From positions 474,401 through 538,400 of the forward strand of contig JAJOZX010003216.1 in the NCBI GenBank assembly GCA_023014485.1: 64,000 bases of DNA, in the 5' to 3' direction. Source of the stretch: Bathynomus jamesi (lineage: Eukaryota > Arthropoda > Malacostraca > Isopoda > Cirolanidae). Positions 20,151 to 30,529 of the stretch are shown here, one piece after another. Both the position numbers and the translations under genes were made by a program. The notes under the pieces were generated by a model, which saw only the letters and a list, made by a program, of their open reading frames with translations, searched no databases and was not told the DNA's origin. Numbering within the stretch: the first letter of the stretch is position 1; each line of letters opens with the position of its first letter.

Positions 20151-20467
20151 ATTGTGGGTCATTATTTAAACAGGAAATGGGAGGAATTGTAGGCGTTTTT
20201 TTAATAATTTAAAGGGTAATAATAATAATAATAATAAAAATAATATCGAAATTCATGGCAATTATACCTCGTTAGTCATCTGATGAATCAATCAATTAAT
20301 CATTGAAAAATTTTATCAGTTAGTCAGCCCCTTTTACCCAGACGTCTCTGATGGCCAAGTTGCTTCTACTTAAGTATATGACATCACAACGACTGCAATT
20401 GAACGTGTTAAATCGTTGATTGCTGCGAGTGTATTTCGTCACCATTTTTTTTTATCCTTCATTTCAG

Positions 20468-20583
20468 CTGCTACGAAGGACGAAGCAAAGAAGTCTTCCG
20501 ATAAAAGTTCGAAATTTAACAAAGAAATCAAAACTTTGCAAATAAATCTGAAAACGACGGAAGAAGAGTTGAAGAGAGTTCTG
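20468..20583 (+). CDS. Internal exon of a coiled-coil protein (exon b)
   Basis: Acceptor TTTTTTTATCCTTCATTTCAG, 116-bp exon, donor GTAAGA (close to consensus). It codes A-ATKDEAKKSSDKSSKFNKEI, then KTLQINLKTTEEELKRVL, a highly charged heptad-like segment. It accepts the 1-nt overhang of exon a and ends in phase 0. Joined, the two exons give about 78 residues of continuous coiled coil. The gene must extend beyond both exons, but no further exon is recognisable up to the TIR element at 22388. Confidence 0.7.
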
Positions 20584-22385
20584 GTAAGATGAGATCCGCT
20601 CTCTTATTCGCATTTCTCTTTCACAGTCTTGTATTTAGTATTCCCTTTTGGGCTTTTCCCCTCGAGGTTCAATGGGTTTTTGTGAATGAGATTGTCTCGC
20701 TCTTATATCTGTTGATAGTGCAAAGACATGAAGATACATTCCAGGTTAAGTTTGTGTGTGCGCGCGCGCGCGTGCCTGTGTACGTAGGCAACTTGGCATA
20801 AGTGAGGTCGAGTGTGTAATAATTCAGATATAGTTGGATAATTTTTTCTGTGAGGTAACACGTGTATCTAGGAACATTAAAGAATTTACATGAAAAAACT
20901 CGGAAAAACTCTTTCTATCGGAATGAGTGGCGTCTCTCTGACCACGTGATTGTGTCAATTGAAATTTTGTGAAGAGTGGAACGAGTTAATGAAAAGAAGA
21001 TGGGTCATGAAAGAATTAAAATAGAAAAGTTAATTGTGAAAGAGGTCGCGGATGAGTAGAGTAAGAGAATGCATGATGAATTGAGTGTGAAAGATGCAGA
21101 TTAAATGGATATGAGTAAGCTGTGAAATGTGTATAAGGAATGTCGGATAAGAAATACAAAGAGGTGTTTGTGTTGGGTTGCGGAGATAGGTACGAAAAAG
21201 AGGGCAAGGGCGTGATTGGATGTCGCAGTTGCACCGGCGGTTGTGGATGAAAGGAGGAAATACTGTAGATGTATGTGTAAGGTAATTGTGATAGAGAAGA
21301 AAGAAATGATACGATGCGTGAAGAGATAAGCACGACAGAAGAAACAGAGTAAATACTGAGTTTGGAAGGAGGATGAATTGAAAATTATGTAAAGAATAGA
21401 AACTTGTTCTGGAAGGAAGTGCGGAAGTGCGGAAATAAAACTAAGAAAGCAAGTTTGAGAGTAAAAGATGAAATTCAACAATACCTACATCGGATGCCGA
21501 TCTAAGGAATAGACGGAAGGAATATTTCGAGGGCTTGATGCGTGGAAGAGATGGGAGGAGTGCAAATATAAGTCACCGAATTGAGGATTTTAAAGCGATC
21601 CAACAGCGGAAATGCCACGTGTTTACTGGTGACAATAAACAGTTGGCTTTGGATATGGAACCATACCCATCTTTCAACCTAAATTGCAGTGCGGAAGAGG
21701 ATAGCGGAATAAATAAATTAAAAAAAAACGTATAAATACGCTTAATGACGGAGTATCCGCTGTAGAATTCAGACTCGAGAACTAGGCGAAAGAAATGAAA
21801 GGTTAAGCAGCGACCTGAAACAGAAACCCCATAATGACCTATAGTTCATCTGGGAACCCGGATGGAGTCTCACGAGATTCTCCGAGCGAAAATCCTATCA
21901 AGATGCCATGAGAGAAAACTTTGTATAAACATTCCTTAAAATGTGATTACTTTGGCGCATCGAGTTGGGAAAAATAATAATAATAATAATAATAATAATG
22001 ACACTGACGAGAGAAATATAAAATTCAAATTATTAAAACTCGAAAAAGAAAATTTTTTATAACGAAAAGTGTCGATTTGTTTTCAACATGATTTCGACAA
22101 CTTTCAACAGCATCGACAAATAGAATTGTCATCACTCATCAGCATAACCCATGTGCTGAAGAAGCCTGTCATTACTCTTATAATAAATTATAAATTTATG
22201 CTATCTTACAATTTTCACAATTCTATAAACCTTATACAGTAATGTTATGATTTTATATTTTCATAGTCCTTCAAATTTAATAATTTTTAATTTTAGGATT
22301 TTATGCTACTATAATTTTTAATTTTAAGCTCTTATAATACTATAATCTTGTAACTTTTAAACTGTACAGTATTATTGTGGATACA
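20584..22385. other. Noncoding; purine-rich tract and microsatellites
   Basis: An alternating purine-pyrimidine run TGTGTGCGCGCGCGCG lies at about 20753-20772. 20960-21520 is strongly purine-rich on the plus strand. 21976-21999 is (AAT)n. 22180-22380 is AT-rich. ORFs of 60-126 codons here are low complexity and show no conserved motif. Confidence 0.45.
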
Positions 22386-22574
22386 TACAGGGTGGTGCAT
22401 AAATGTGTTTCATAAATAGCAGGGTGTATTCTTGAGATAACAGTAAAGAAAAAAGACCATATAAACATAGGTCGAGAAACCGTAGGTTTCGAGCTATAGC
22501 ACGCGACAGAAAAATTAAACTCCTAAAGATTTTTTACATTTTATGCAAATACACAGTGCGATACATTTGCGTCA

Positions 22575-22745
22575 TTAAAGTAACTATTCGAAATTCTTGC
22601 CTACTTCTTGAATGCATGCCTCAGCACGTCGCACCAGTGATTGTCTGACACACTCAAAAATTCCTCGAGTATTGCAGATCGTTTCGCATTTGTCTCGAAC
22701 TCGTTACCACAATTCATCACGTGCTCGGACTTCTGTAACATGAAC
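22575..22745 (-). pseudogene. Mariner-like transposase C-terminus
   Basis: Reads RDELWxRVRDKCETICNTRG, IFECVRQSLVRRAEACIQEV and GKNFExLL, then TAA, with two internal stops. This is the C-terminal fragment; the upstream part lies beyond the LINE insertion at 28.1-28.3 kb. Confidence 0.6.
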
Positions 22746-22749
22746 TAGG

Positions 22750-22783
<34 letters not shown>

Positions 22784-22789
22784 CAGGAA

Positions 22790-24893
22790 GGTCCAGGTTT
22801 TTTGAGATGCCTAGACACACTGCGTTTGAAAGATGGGAGGTCATAGACAGGAGGAAAGATGGATTGAGGAAGATTGTTCCAGACTTCACCAGTTGAGTAG
22901 ATGAAAGACTGAAAATACCCATTAACAATTAACCCTTGCATTAGATAGTTGGACAGAAAAGGAATGAGAAAGTGTAGAAAGTCTGGTACTGCGTGCTCTC
23001 CATAAAGGGGGAGGCATGCAGTTAGAGAGTTCAGAAGAGCAATGTCCGTTATAATAGCGATAGTAAAGAGAGAATGAGGTAACATTGCGGCGAAGAGAGA
23101 GAGAGAGATTGAAGACAATCAGTAAGAGGCGGAGAATTGATGAGACGAAAAGCCTTTGATTCCACCCGGTCACCTACGGCTGTGTGGGTTAAATCACCCA
23201 CACATGAGAAGCATACTCCATATAGGGGCGAACAAGACCCCTGTACAGAGACATCAACTGAGTGGAGGTGAAGAAACCGCGGAGGTGGTACAGCACACCT
23301 AACCTCTTAGAAGCTGTTTTAGAAAGAGAGTATATGTGATCTTTCCAGGAAAGATCACGAGAAAAGGAAATGCCAAGAATGTTAAGAGAAGAGGAAGGAT
23401 TCAGTTGTGTGTTGTTGAAGGTAAGGAGATAGTCATGTGGAAGATTGTGACGAGTAGACAGATGGAGAAACCGAGTTTTTGAGGCATTGAAAACCGCAAG
23501 GTTTTCTCTTCCCTAATTAGATATAGCAGAAAGATCAGAGGTCAGGTGTCCCATAGCCGTCCTACGCGAATCATGAAGTGACTGCTGTGAGGGACGCTTT
23601 GGGAAGCGACTGGAGAAGTGAAGAGTGGAATCATCGACATAGGAGTAAATAGGAGAGGAAGTGCAAATTAAAAGGTCATTAATAGATAAAAGGGAAAAAG
23701 TGGGTGACAGGACAACCCTGAGGAACACCACTGTTAATAGTTTTAGGAGAAGAACAGTGGCCATCTACAACTGCAGCTATAGATCGGCCAGAAAGAAAAT
23801 TAGAGATGAAGGCACAGGTAGAAGGATAGAAACCGAAGGAGGGCAGTTTCGAAATTAAAGTTTGGTGCCAGACTCTATCAAAAGCTTTTGATATGTTTAG
23901 TGCAATAGCAAAAGTTTCACCAAAATCCCGGAGAGAGGATGACCAAAAGTCAGAAAGATATGCAAGAAGATCGCCAGTAGAGCATTCCTTGTGGAATCCA
24001 TACTAATGATCTGAAAGAAGATTGTGAGACGAAAGGTGTTTAAGAATCTTCCTATTAAGGATAGATTCAGAAACTTTGGAAAGGCAAGAAATCAAAGCAA
24101 TTCGATGATAATTGGAGGGTTGAGAGCGGTCACCCTTCGTTGGGACAGGCTGAATGAAAGCGAACTTCCAGTAGGAAGGAAAAGTACCAGATGAGAAACA
24201 AAGACGAAAGAGTTTGCTTAGGCAGGGTGTCAGCACAGAAGAACAGTTCTTAAAAACAACAGGAGGAACACCATCAGGACCATACGCCTTCCTAGAGTTG
24301 AGCCCAGATAGGACAGAAAAAACATCTTTGGAAGAAATTCTAATTTCAGACATAATAAAGTCAGAGGGTGGAAGAGATGGAGGAACAGCACCGGAATCGT
24401 CCAGGGTTGAATTGTTAGCGAAAGTTTGAGCGAAGAGTTCAGCTTTGTCAAGAGAAGAGACGGCAACTGTGCCGTCGGAATGGAAAAGAGGAGGGAAAGA
24501 TGAGGAAGTAAAGTTGTTGAAGAGGTTCTTAGCTGGATGACAGAAAAAGCGAGAAAAATTAGAATTGGATAGATTTTCACATTTTTGTCGGATGAAGGAA
24601 TTTTTGGCGAGTTGAAGAACAGATTTTGCACGATTCTGGGCAGAAATATAAGCTGAGTGAGAGTCAGGAGTTTGGATGGCAACGGTACCTTTTGAAAGCC
24701 TCCTCTGTTGCGGGTAGCATTAGAACAGGCAAAGTTAAACCAAGGTTTTTTTGCATTCATTAGTAGTAGGAATAGAATATGGAATGTACGCCTCCATGCC
24801 CGAGAGAATCACCTCTATGATGCGCTCTGCACACTCAGAAGGGCCCCGGCTACAGAAGCAGTAATCATTCCATGGGAAACCACAGTAGTACTG
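22790..24893 (-). pseudogene. LINE reverse transcriptase part
   Basis: Starts WNDYCFCSRGPSECAERIIE after the hAT insertion, then AKKPWFNFACSNA. RT motifs: NSRKAYGPDGVPPVVFKN, SNYHRIALISCLSKVSE, ALNISKAFDRVWH, NSGVPQGCPVT, YSYVDDSTLHFS. In motif A the usual catalytic Asp is Asn (AAC, complement of 23895-23897). A TAG follows SDH at about 24004, and frameshifts occur at 24.35-24.7 kb. The C-terminal domain ends GEVWNNLPQSIFPPVYDLPS. Inactive. Confidence 0.85.
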
Positions 24894-25086
24894 CCATAGG
24901 GCAGGGTTGGCAAAAACCCAGCTTTTTTTTTTTTTTTTACAAAAAACCCAACCCAACGGGGTTTTGGGTTTTTGCTGGGTTTTGGGTTTTTTGATGGGTT
25001 GAAATTTTTTTTAGAAAGGTTCGATAATTATGTAGTGACTAATATATCTATTATTTTATTAATTTATTTATCTAATGTACAATATA

Positions 25087-25897
25087 CAGGGTGTCCCAGA
25101 ATTAACTATCTATTTCAATGAAATCGGACAAATTTTTTTAAAAAACACTTTTATTTATGTTTATCATGTTTAATATGTGTTAAAAATGTATAAATTTCTA
25201 AAATTTTTTCATAATTTTATTTTCATAATTTTTTCATAGTTCTTCATAGTTTTATTTTTAGAATGGCAAAGAGACTCTCCAAAAGTTAACGTGTGGCTTG
25301 GAATGACCAAATCCAAAATTTATGGCCCATTCTTCTTTGCGGAAGCAACTGTAACAGGTACCGTCTACCTTGATATGCTTCAGCAGTTTCTCGAACCACA
25401 GCTTCTTGATGATGGCATTCTTGATAATGTTGTGTTTCAACAAGATGGAGCACCATGTCATTATGCTCTAATTGTTCGAGAATACCTCAACAGACGCCTT
25501 CCGAATCGGTGGATTGGACGTGGAGGACCTCGACCTTGGCCTCCGCGTTCTCCGGATTTGACACCCCTGGATTTCTTTGCATGGGGTTTCATAAAAACAA
25601 AGGTTTATCGCCAAAAGATCAATAGTTTAGCTGAACTTAAAGAACGCATCCAGTTGGCAGTGCGGGAGATAACACCTGAAATGCTTCAAAATGTGTTTCG
25701 CAGCGCTGAGGATAGATTTGAAATTTGCAGAGATACAGACGGTGCACATGTTGAAACTTCTCAATAAAGTTTTGACTTATGATTTATAAATCTATTTGTT
25801 TTTGTATCATAATTTAGTAATAAACACAAAATTATGTCAGTTTTTATTAAATTTGTCCGATTTCATTGAAATAGATAGTTAATTCTGGGACACCCTG
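25087..25897 (+). mobile_element. Mariner-like element, 811 bp
   Basis: Inverted repeats of about 50 bp, starting CAGGGTGTCCCAGAATTAAC and ending in its reverse complement. TA duplications lie at 25085-25086 and 25898-25899. It lacks the N-terminal half of the transposase. Confidence 0.95.
25261..25767 (+). pseudogene. Mariner-like transposase, C-terminal half
   Basis: Open frame EWQRDSPKVNVWLGMTKSKI to DTDGAHVETSQ. It contains the second catalytic Asp in VVFQQDGAPCHYA and the third in RSPDLTPLDFFAWGF. The part with the DNA-binding HTH domains and the first Asp is deleted, while the remaining frame has no stop, so the deletion is recent relative to point decay. The ATG at 25291 is internal, not a genuine start. 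Confidence 0.88.
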
Positions 25898-26054
25898 TAT
25901 ATTAAAAAGACATCTTTATTTCACAGAAAGTTCAGATATGAGAGATGATCATGACATATTAGAATTTTCTCCATTTTAATTTTAGATCTTTCCTTTATTT
26001 CTTAACAGCAGATTTCAGCTTTATTTAGACCTAACTCAAATTTAAATTTTTAAG

Positions 26055-26747
26055 ATGCCAAACTCAAAGAGTTATAGAGGTGGAAGATCTAAAGCTAGCG
26101 AATGGGACGAGGTGACTTTATTAAGTGATCAGCCTACTAGAGTACTATGCAATTATTGCAAAGAAAGTATCACTCGAAAAATTGAGAGTGTGAACATCAT
26201 CTAGAGAAAGTTAGACCCGCACATACTGGTGGCAGACTTAAAGCTGCTGAATGGGATGAAGTGAAAATGTTGAGTGACCAACCAAATAGAGTTCGGTGCA
26301 AATACTGCAGATGTGTATTTTCGAAACAAATAGAAGGAGTGAAACATCATTTAGATCGATGCAATAAAAAATGGGTACAGGCTCGTGATGATGAAGCGGA
26401 TGAGCTTACAAATACAGCTACATCAGCAACTCTTCCTCCTACACATAGACATGGCAGTTTTGAGAGTAGACCCTCTTCAAGCAAATCATATGAAAGCCTG
26501 TTTTATGATGACACTACAATTCACAGTAGTGAGACTTCATTCACTTCAACCGCTTCTGAATCTTCCATACCATTTCTTCATTCTACTCCAGCCAAGAAAA
26601 CACAAGGTCAGATAATGCCATATGTGGTTAGAACAACTAGATTTGCAAATGGCCAGATTTTTCTTTTCAGAAAATATTCCATTTGTAGTTGTAGAGAATA
26701 AAGAATTTATTAAATGGGTTCAAAATTTAAGACCAGGCTATTGTCCT
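26055..26747 (+). pseudogene. hAT transposase N-terminus with two BED fingers
   Basis: ATG at 26055 (MPNSKSYRGGRSKASEWDEV) begins a first BED-type finger (CNYCKESITRKIE). A frame break near 26200 precedes a second one (AAEWDEVKMLSDQPNRVRCK, YCRCVFSKQIEGVKHHLDRC). A Ser/Thr-rich linker follows. With one frameshift the sequence ends FENIPFVVVENKEFIKWVQN and LRPGYCPPSRG, the position equivalent to LRPGYCAPTRK of the hAT at 7.2 kb. The catalytic core is absent. Confidence 0.75.
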
Positions 26748-26974
26748 CCAAGCAGAGGATAATTTAAGAATTGTTTTATAAGTCATTTTACTTGAAATAA
26801 TCAACATGCCAAATCATTCTAATTAGCTACAATTGATTGAACAATGTAGCAATCAGAAAAATTACAATTAATTTAAAATAAACATCTCGGAACAAAAACC
26901 CAAAACCCCCAAAACCCACTGAAAATTCCAGTGTGTTTTGGGTTGGGTTTTTGGGTGCCAACCCTGCCATAGGG

Positions 26975-27850
26975 CCTCCCAATCAGCGGCGTCAAAGTGC
27001 CAAAGGCGCCTTTTGGGAGGATCGGAAGGCCGAATTGGAGCGATAGGACAGGAAACATATATAAGATTGTGATCGGAGGAGTCGAACGGAGAGAAAAGTT
27101 TCACAGAGTAAGAAGGATGATGAGAGGTAAAAAATAAATCCAGAATGTTGGGCCTATCTCCAAGGCGATCGGGGATACGAGTAGGGTGCTGTACAATCTG
27201 CCCTAGGTCATTTAGGATAGAAAAGTTGTAAGCTAGTTCACCAGGGATTAGGGTTGGCAAAAACCCAATTTGATTTTTGCTGGGTTTTGGGGTTTTTGCC
27301 AACCCTGCCAGGGATGTCTGAAATGAGAAGAAAGCCAAAGGTGGTGGTGAACATTGAAACCTCCTAAAATTAAGATTTCAGCAAAGGGAGAGCGGGAAAG
27401 AATGTATTCCACTTTGGAAGTGAGGTAATCAAAGAATTTTGGATGGTCAGTAGAATTAGGAGAAAGATAAACAGCGCAGATGTATTTAGTTTGAGATTGG
27501 CACGTAAACCGTACCCAGAGGGTATAGAATTCGGAAGATTCGAGTTCGGGAATACGAGAAGAAGTTAGGTCATTGCGTACATATACGCATTACGCAGCAT
27601 CCACCTTTGGAGTGAAATTGAGTATAGAGAAAGTAAGAGGATACAGAAAAGGTGTTGCTGTCAGTCGTCCCCGACACTTGGGTTTCAGTGAGGAAAAGAT
27701 GAGGAGGTTTAGAGGAGAGGTGGTGTTCAACAGATTGAAAATTTAAGAAAAGACCATGAATGTTGCGGAAGTTTATGAAAAGTGAATCAGACAGAGCTCC
27801 AGAATATCTCGAATGGGCAGTAGCAGATCCAGCCTCACTGCCACGGTCAA
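26975..27850 (-). pseudogene. LINE endonuclease part
   Basis: Begins NFRNIHGLFLNFQSVEHHLS, then HLFLTETQVS (LTET is the APE-type motif). After degraded sequence it resumes GELAYNFSILNDLGQIVQHP, TRIPDRLGDRPNILDLFFTS, SPFDSSDHNLIYVSCP (SDHN catalytic motif) and KRRLWHFDAADWEAL. The MITE at 27249-27307 interrupts it before GELAYNF. It was continuous with the RT part before the hAT landed. Confidence 0.82.
27249..27307. mobile_element. 59-bp hAT MITE
   Basis: Starts TAGGGTTGGCAAAAACCCA and ends TTTTTGCCAACCCTG, matching the ends of the hAT at 24902-26966 apart from C-to-T at the first base. An 8-bp duplication CCAGGGAT lies at 27241-27248 and 27308-27315. The body is almost only the two termini and GGGTTT repeats. 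Confidence 0.93.
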
Positions 27851-28144
27851 CGTTCCTGGTATCGGCAGGAGAGGGGGAGCCATAAGTGGGGACATTTATG
27901 GTCCCCTCCCCAGGAGACTTCGAGGCTCTTGAAGTTTATGCCATTTTTTTGTTCTTAAATTTTGAAAAGATTATGTAGTGTGTAAGATACATGTGTATGT
28001 AGTAAGGAATAGGGAGCGAAGTGTGTTTGAGAGCATGCTGGACTACTCTCAGGTTATATGAGACGGAAAAAGATCAGCTAAGGAGGACAATGACAGGAGA
28101 AACGAGAGTTCCAGCACTCCCTATCTTCTGTCTAACGTCTCCCC

Positions 28145-28335
28145 CTGATTACTTCCCTGGTCGATTGGTGTCGACAATCTCCTCCTCCTGTGTAAATGAC
28201 TCCACAAGTAATAATCAAGAACATTTAAATCTGGTGACCGAGTTGGCCACGAAATAGGACCACCGCGCCCTATCCACCTGTCAGGATACACAGCATCGAG
28301 ATATTCCTTCCTTAAACGGGAGAAATTTGCTGTCG
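28145..28335 (-). pseudogene. Mariner-like transposase catalytic fragment
   Basis: Reads YPDRWIGRGGPISWPTRSPD, then LNVLDYYLWSHLHRRR. It contains the third catalytic Asp context (SPDLN-x-LDYYLW). Directly followed inward by the LINE. First two catalytic Asp are not present between here and the right TIR, so the parent copy was already internally deleted. Confidence 0.7.
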
Positions 28336-28519
28336 CGTGCTATAGCTCGAAACCTACAGGTTTCTCGACCTATATTTATATGGTCTTTTTTTCTTTACTT
28401 TCGTCTCAAGAATACACCTTGCAATTTATGAAACACATTTATGCATCACCCTGTATATAATATTACATTCTTACGTTCTTGCTTTACAACAACCGCTTTT
28501 TTTATTTTTTGCATATATA

Positions 28520-29062
28520 CCAGGTGATTACAAATGATCTTCCCGATTTAAAAAATTTATTATGGAAAATCTAACAAAGCTAGAGCGAAAAGCAAGATAC
28601 ACATGTAAAGAACTCAAAAAGTTTTATTTACAAGTTATTGAAGTTCAATATGAGCTCCTTTTGTGGCTCTGCAGACATCAAAGCGGTATCCTGTTTCCCT
28701 CCATACATTATGCAGCATGTCATACTGAACGTTTCTAAAAGCCACACGTATCCTTTCCTTCAAATGTTCCAAAGTTGTTGCCACTTGTGGGACAAAAACT
28801 TCATTTTTGACATACCCTCAGAGGAAGAAGTCTAAGGTGGTTAGATCGGCCAAGGAATGAGGCCCCCACGCCGATCCAACGATCAGGCAATTTCTCATTC
28901 AGGAATGTTGTAACCTCAAAAGGAGCTCATATTGAATTTCAATAGCTTATAAATAAAACCTTTTAAGTTATTCTTTATTTGTATATCTTGCTTTTCGCTG
29001 TAGCTTTGTTAGTTTTTCATAATAAATGTTTGAAATCGGGAAGATCATTTGTAATCACCCGG
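28520..29062 (-). mobile_element. Mariner-like element with long TIRs, 543 bp
   Basis: Left end CCAGGTGATTACAAATGATC, right end GATCATTTGTAATCACCCGG; inverted repeats of about 145 bp (28520-28663 and 28915-29062) with several mismatches. TA precedes the left end (28518-28519); the right flank TG suggests the duplication has mutated. Confidence 0.82.
28643..28880 (-). pseudogene. Mariner-like transposase C-terminal remnant
   Basis: With one or two frame slips reads FLNEKLPDRWIGVGA, then the SLADLTTLDFF-like third-Asp region, VKNEVFVPQVATTLEHLKER, IRVAFRNVQYDMLHNVWRET and GYRFDVCRATKGAHIEL. The C-terminus lies inside the inverted repeat. No N-terminal half. Confidence 0.7.
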
Positions 29063-29070
29063 TGTGTTGT

Positions 29071-29072
<2 letters not shown>

Positions 29073-29130
<58 letters not shown>
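29073..29130. repeat. (AC)n microsatellite
   Basis: About 29 perfect AC units; its right end runs into the left terminus of the next mariner-like element. Confidence 0.97.
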
Positions 29131-29132
<2 letters not shown>

Positions 29133-30529
29133 TGAGTCACGACGAAATGTCATAACTTCGGGAGCTTATAGCTGAGGTCATTCCCAGTCAAAAACTTCAT
29201 ATGAACGTAGGTCCGATTCTTAACGGCTATGGAGCTATGAATGTTTGAATGTTTAAGAATAAGCAACAAATAGCTGCTAAAGTTTTTATTCATGAATTTA
29301 CAATAACTGTTCAAAATGACTGCCCTCGGCTTCAACACACATCGCGGCTCGTCTGTGAATCGCGCGTGTAGCTCGCATTGGTTCATTACGATTGTCCTTT
29401 ATAGGGGCTGCAGCATCCAAAATGCATCTCGTGTTTCCACTTTTCTCTGATACACCAGCTCTTTCTTGCGCTCCCACAGATAAAAATCTAGAGGGGGTTA
29501 GATCCGGAGACCTGGGTGACCTATTTTGTACACCACCACGACCACCGATCCATCAACCAGGGAAGTGATCATCGAGATGCAGTCTCACTGCACGGGTAAA
29601 ATGGGGAGGTACCTCCGTCTTGTTGGAAGTACATACGCAATCGTGTTGCCAAAGGTACATCTTCTAACAATGGCGGCAGTTCGTCTTGCAAAAATCGCAG
29701 ATAATTGTCACCTGTAAGACCACCCTCAAAGATAAACGGACCAATCAGCTGACCGTAGAGAATACCACACCACACATTGACACTGAACCGATGTTGAAAA
29801 TTACTTTCCACAATGGCATGAGAATTGCGAGTGTTTTTGACACCGTCACGGGTAAATTGATCCTCATCACAAAAGAAGACGTATCGATGCAATTGTCGAT
29901 CGGCATTGAGCCAATTACAAAATTCTAGCCGTTGGGCACGATCCCCAGGTTGGAGGTGCTGAACGCGCTATACATGGTATGGATACATGCCTTCTTAGTG
30001 TAACGTTCTACATACTCTCGTTTGAGGAACTCTAAGACGCATGGAAAATCCTTCGCGTACGAACATGAGGACTCCGCTGCTGTACCATCTGAATAATGTA
30101 ATGTTTTCTTGTTCTAACACATCTTGTATCGGACACTCAGATAAAACAGTAACACTAGGAAATGAACCGCTCTCTCGCAATCTTCGGAAAACGTTGCTAA
30201 ACACTCGTCGATCCGGAATTCTTTGGTTTGGAAAGTCCTCTCTACTGCGTAGTGAGTTCGTTTTGGTAAGTAACTGTCAATTCAGCTCAAGGTCACGCAT
30301 GCGCATGCTTGAAATTCAAACATGCATAGCTACATAACCGTTAACCCTTTAAGGACTTGAAGGTACAAATTGCTAACGTTTCAAATACACGCATTCATAA
30401 CTTAACCCTACAAAAAATTCAGGGCTTAAAGGGTTAAGAATCGGACCTATGTTCATATGAAGTTTTTGACTGGAAATGACCTTGGCTATAAGCTCCCAAA
30501 GTTGTGACATTTCGTCGTGACTCACCCTG
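29128..30529 (-). mobile_element. Mariner-like element, about 1.4 kb
   Basis: Right end CGTCGTGACTCACCCTG followed by TA; left end CACGGTGAGTCACGACG, i.e. the expected CAGGGTGAG with one base change. Inverted repeats extend about 100 bp (CATATGAA.. and ..TTCATATG blocks). Near full length. Confidence 0.85.
29308..30260 (-). pseudogene. Mariner-like transposase, frame-broken
   Basis: N-terminal part near 30260-30000 with FRRLRESGSFPSVTVLS, then the best-preserved core 29892-29569: FFCDEDQFTRDGVKNTRNSH (first Asp region), VESNFQHRFSVNVWCGILYG, QLIGPFIFEGGLTGDNYLRF, RMYFQQDGGTSPF (second Asp). Further down: FPGWWIDRW and TRAIHRRAAMCVEAEGSHFE in other frames. Multiple frameshifts; inactive. Confidence 0.75.

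Larger units (their letters stand above)
24902..26966 (+). mobile_element. hAT element, internally deleted, with nested mariner
   Basis: Left end CAGGGTTGGCAAAAACCCA, right end TGCCAACCCTG, subterminal stretches rich in AAACCC/GGGTTT. It retains only the BED-finger N-terminus of the transposase (26055-26760). A mariner-like element sits inside at 25087-25897. Related by its ends to the 59-bp MITE at 27249 and the hAT at 1-8107. Confidence 0.93.
24894..26974. repeat. 8-bp target duplication CCATAGGG of the hAT
   Basis: CCATAGGG occurs at 24894-24901 and again at 26967-26974, immediately outside the element ends. Eight bases is the hAT superfamily duplication length. Confidence 0.95.
22749..27955 (-). 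mobile_element. Jockey/CR1-type LINE with poly(A) tail
   Basis: On the minus strand: endonuclease (27.8-26.98 kb), connector and RT (24.89-23.5 kb), C-terminal domain ending ...SFKRSVSRHLKKP near 22800, then a poly(A) tail seen as about 30 T at 22750-22780. It is split by the hAT at 24902-26966 and the MITE at 27249-27307. The 5' limit is not sharp (between about 27.9 and 28.14 kb). The family resembles LINEs I recall from decapod crustaceans. Confidence 0.85.
22388..28453 (-). mobile_element. TIR element (mariner-like) carrying nested insertions
   Basis: Long inverted repeats of about 122 bp: left 22388-22509 starts CAGGGTGGTGCATAAATGTG; right 28331-28453 ends ATGCATCACCCTG. TA duplications lie at 22386-22387 and 28454-28455. 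Transposase remnants lie near both ends. The middle is a LINE of about 5.2 kb with further insertions, so the original element was probably about 0.9 kb. Confidence 0.9.

Noticed and set aside
20960..21520. Minus-strand ORFs of 105 and 126 codons
   Set aside because: They reflect a purine-rich tract read in antisense (Ser/Phe/His-rich) and show no domain.
21535..21735. 66-codon ORF as a further exon of the coiled-coil gene
   Set aside because: No acceptor in phase 0 close upstream, not coiled-coil-like, and a frame-ending A-rich run; unsupported.
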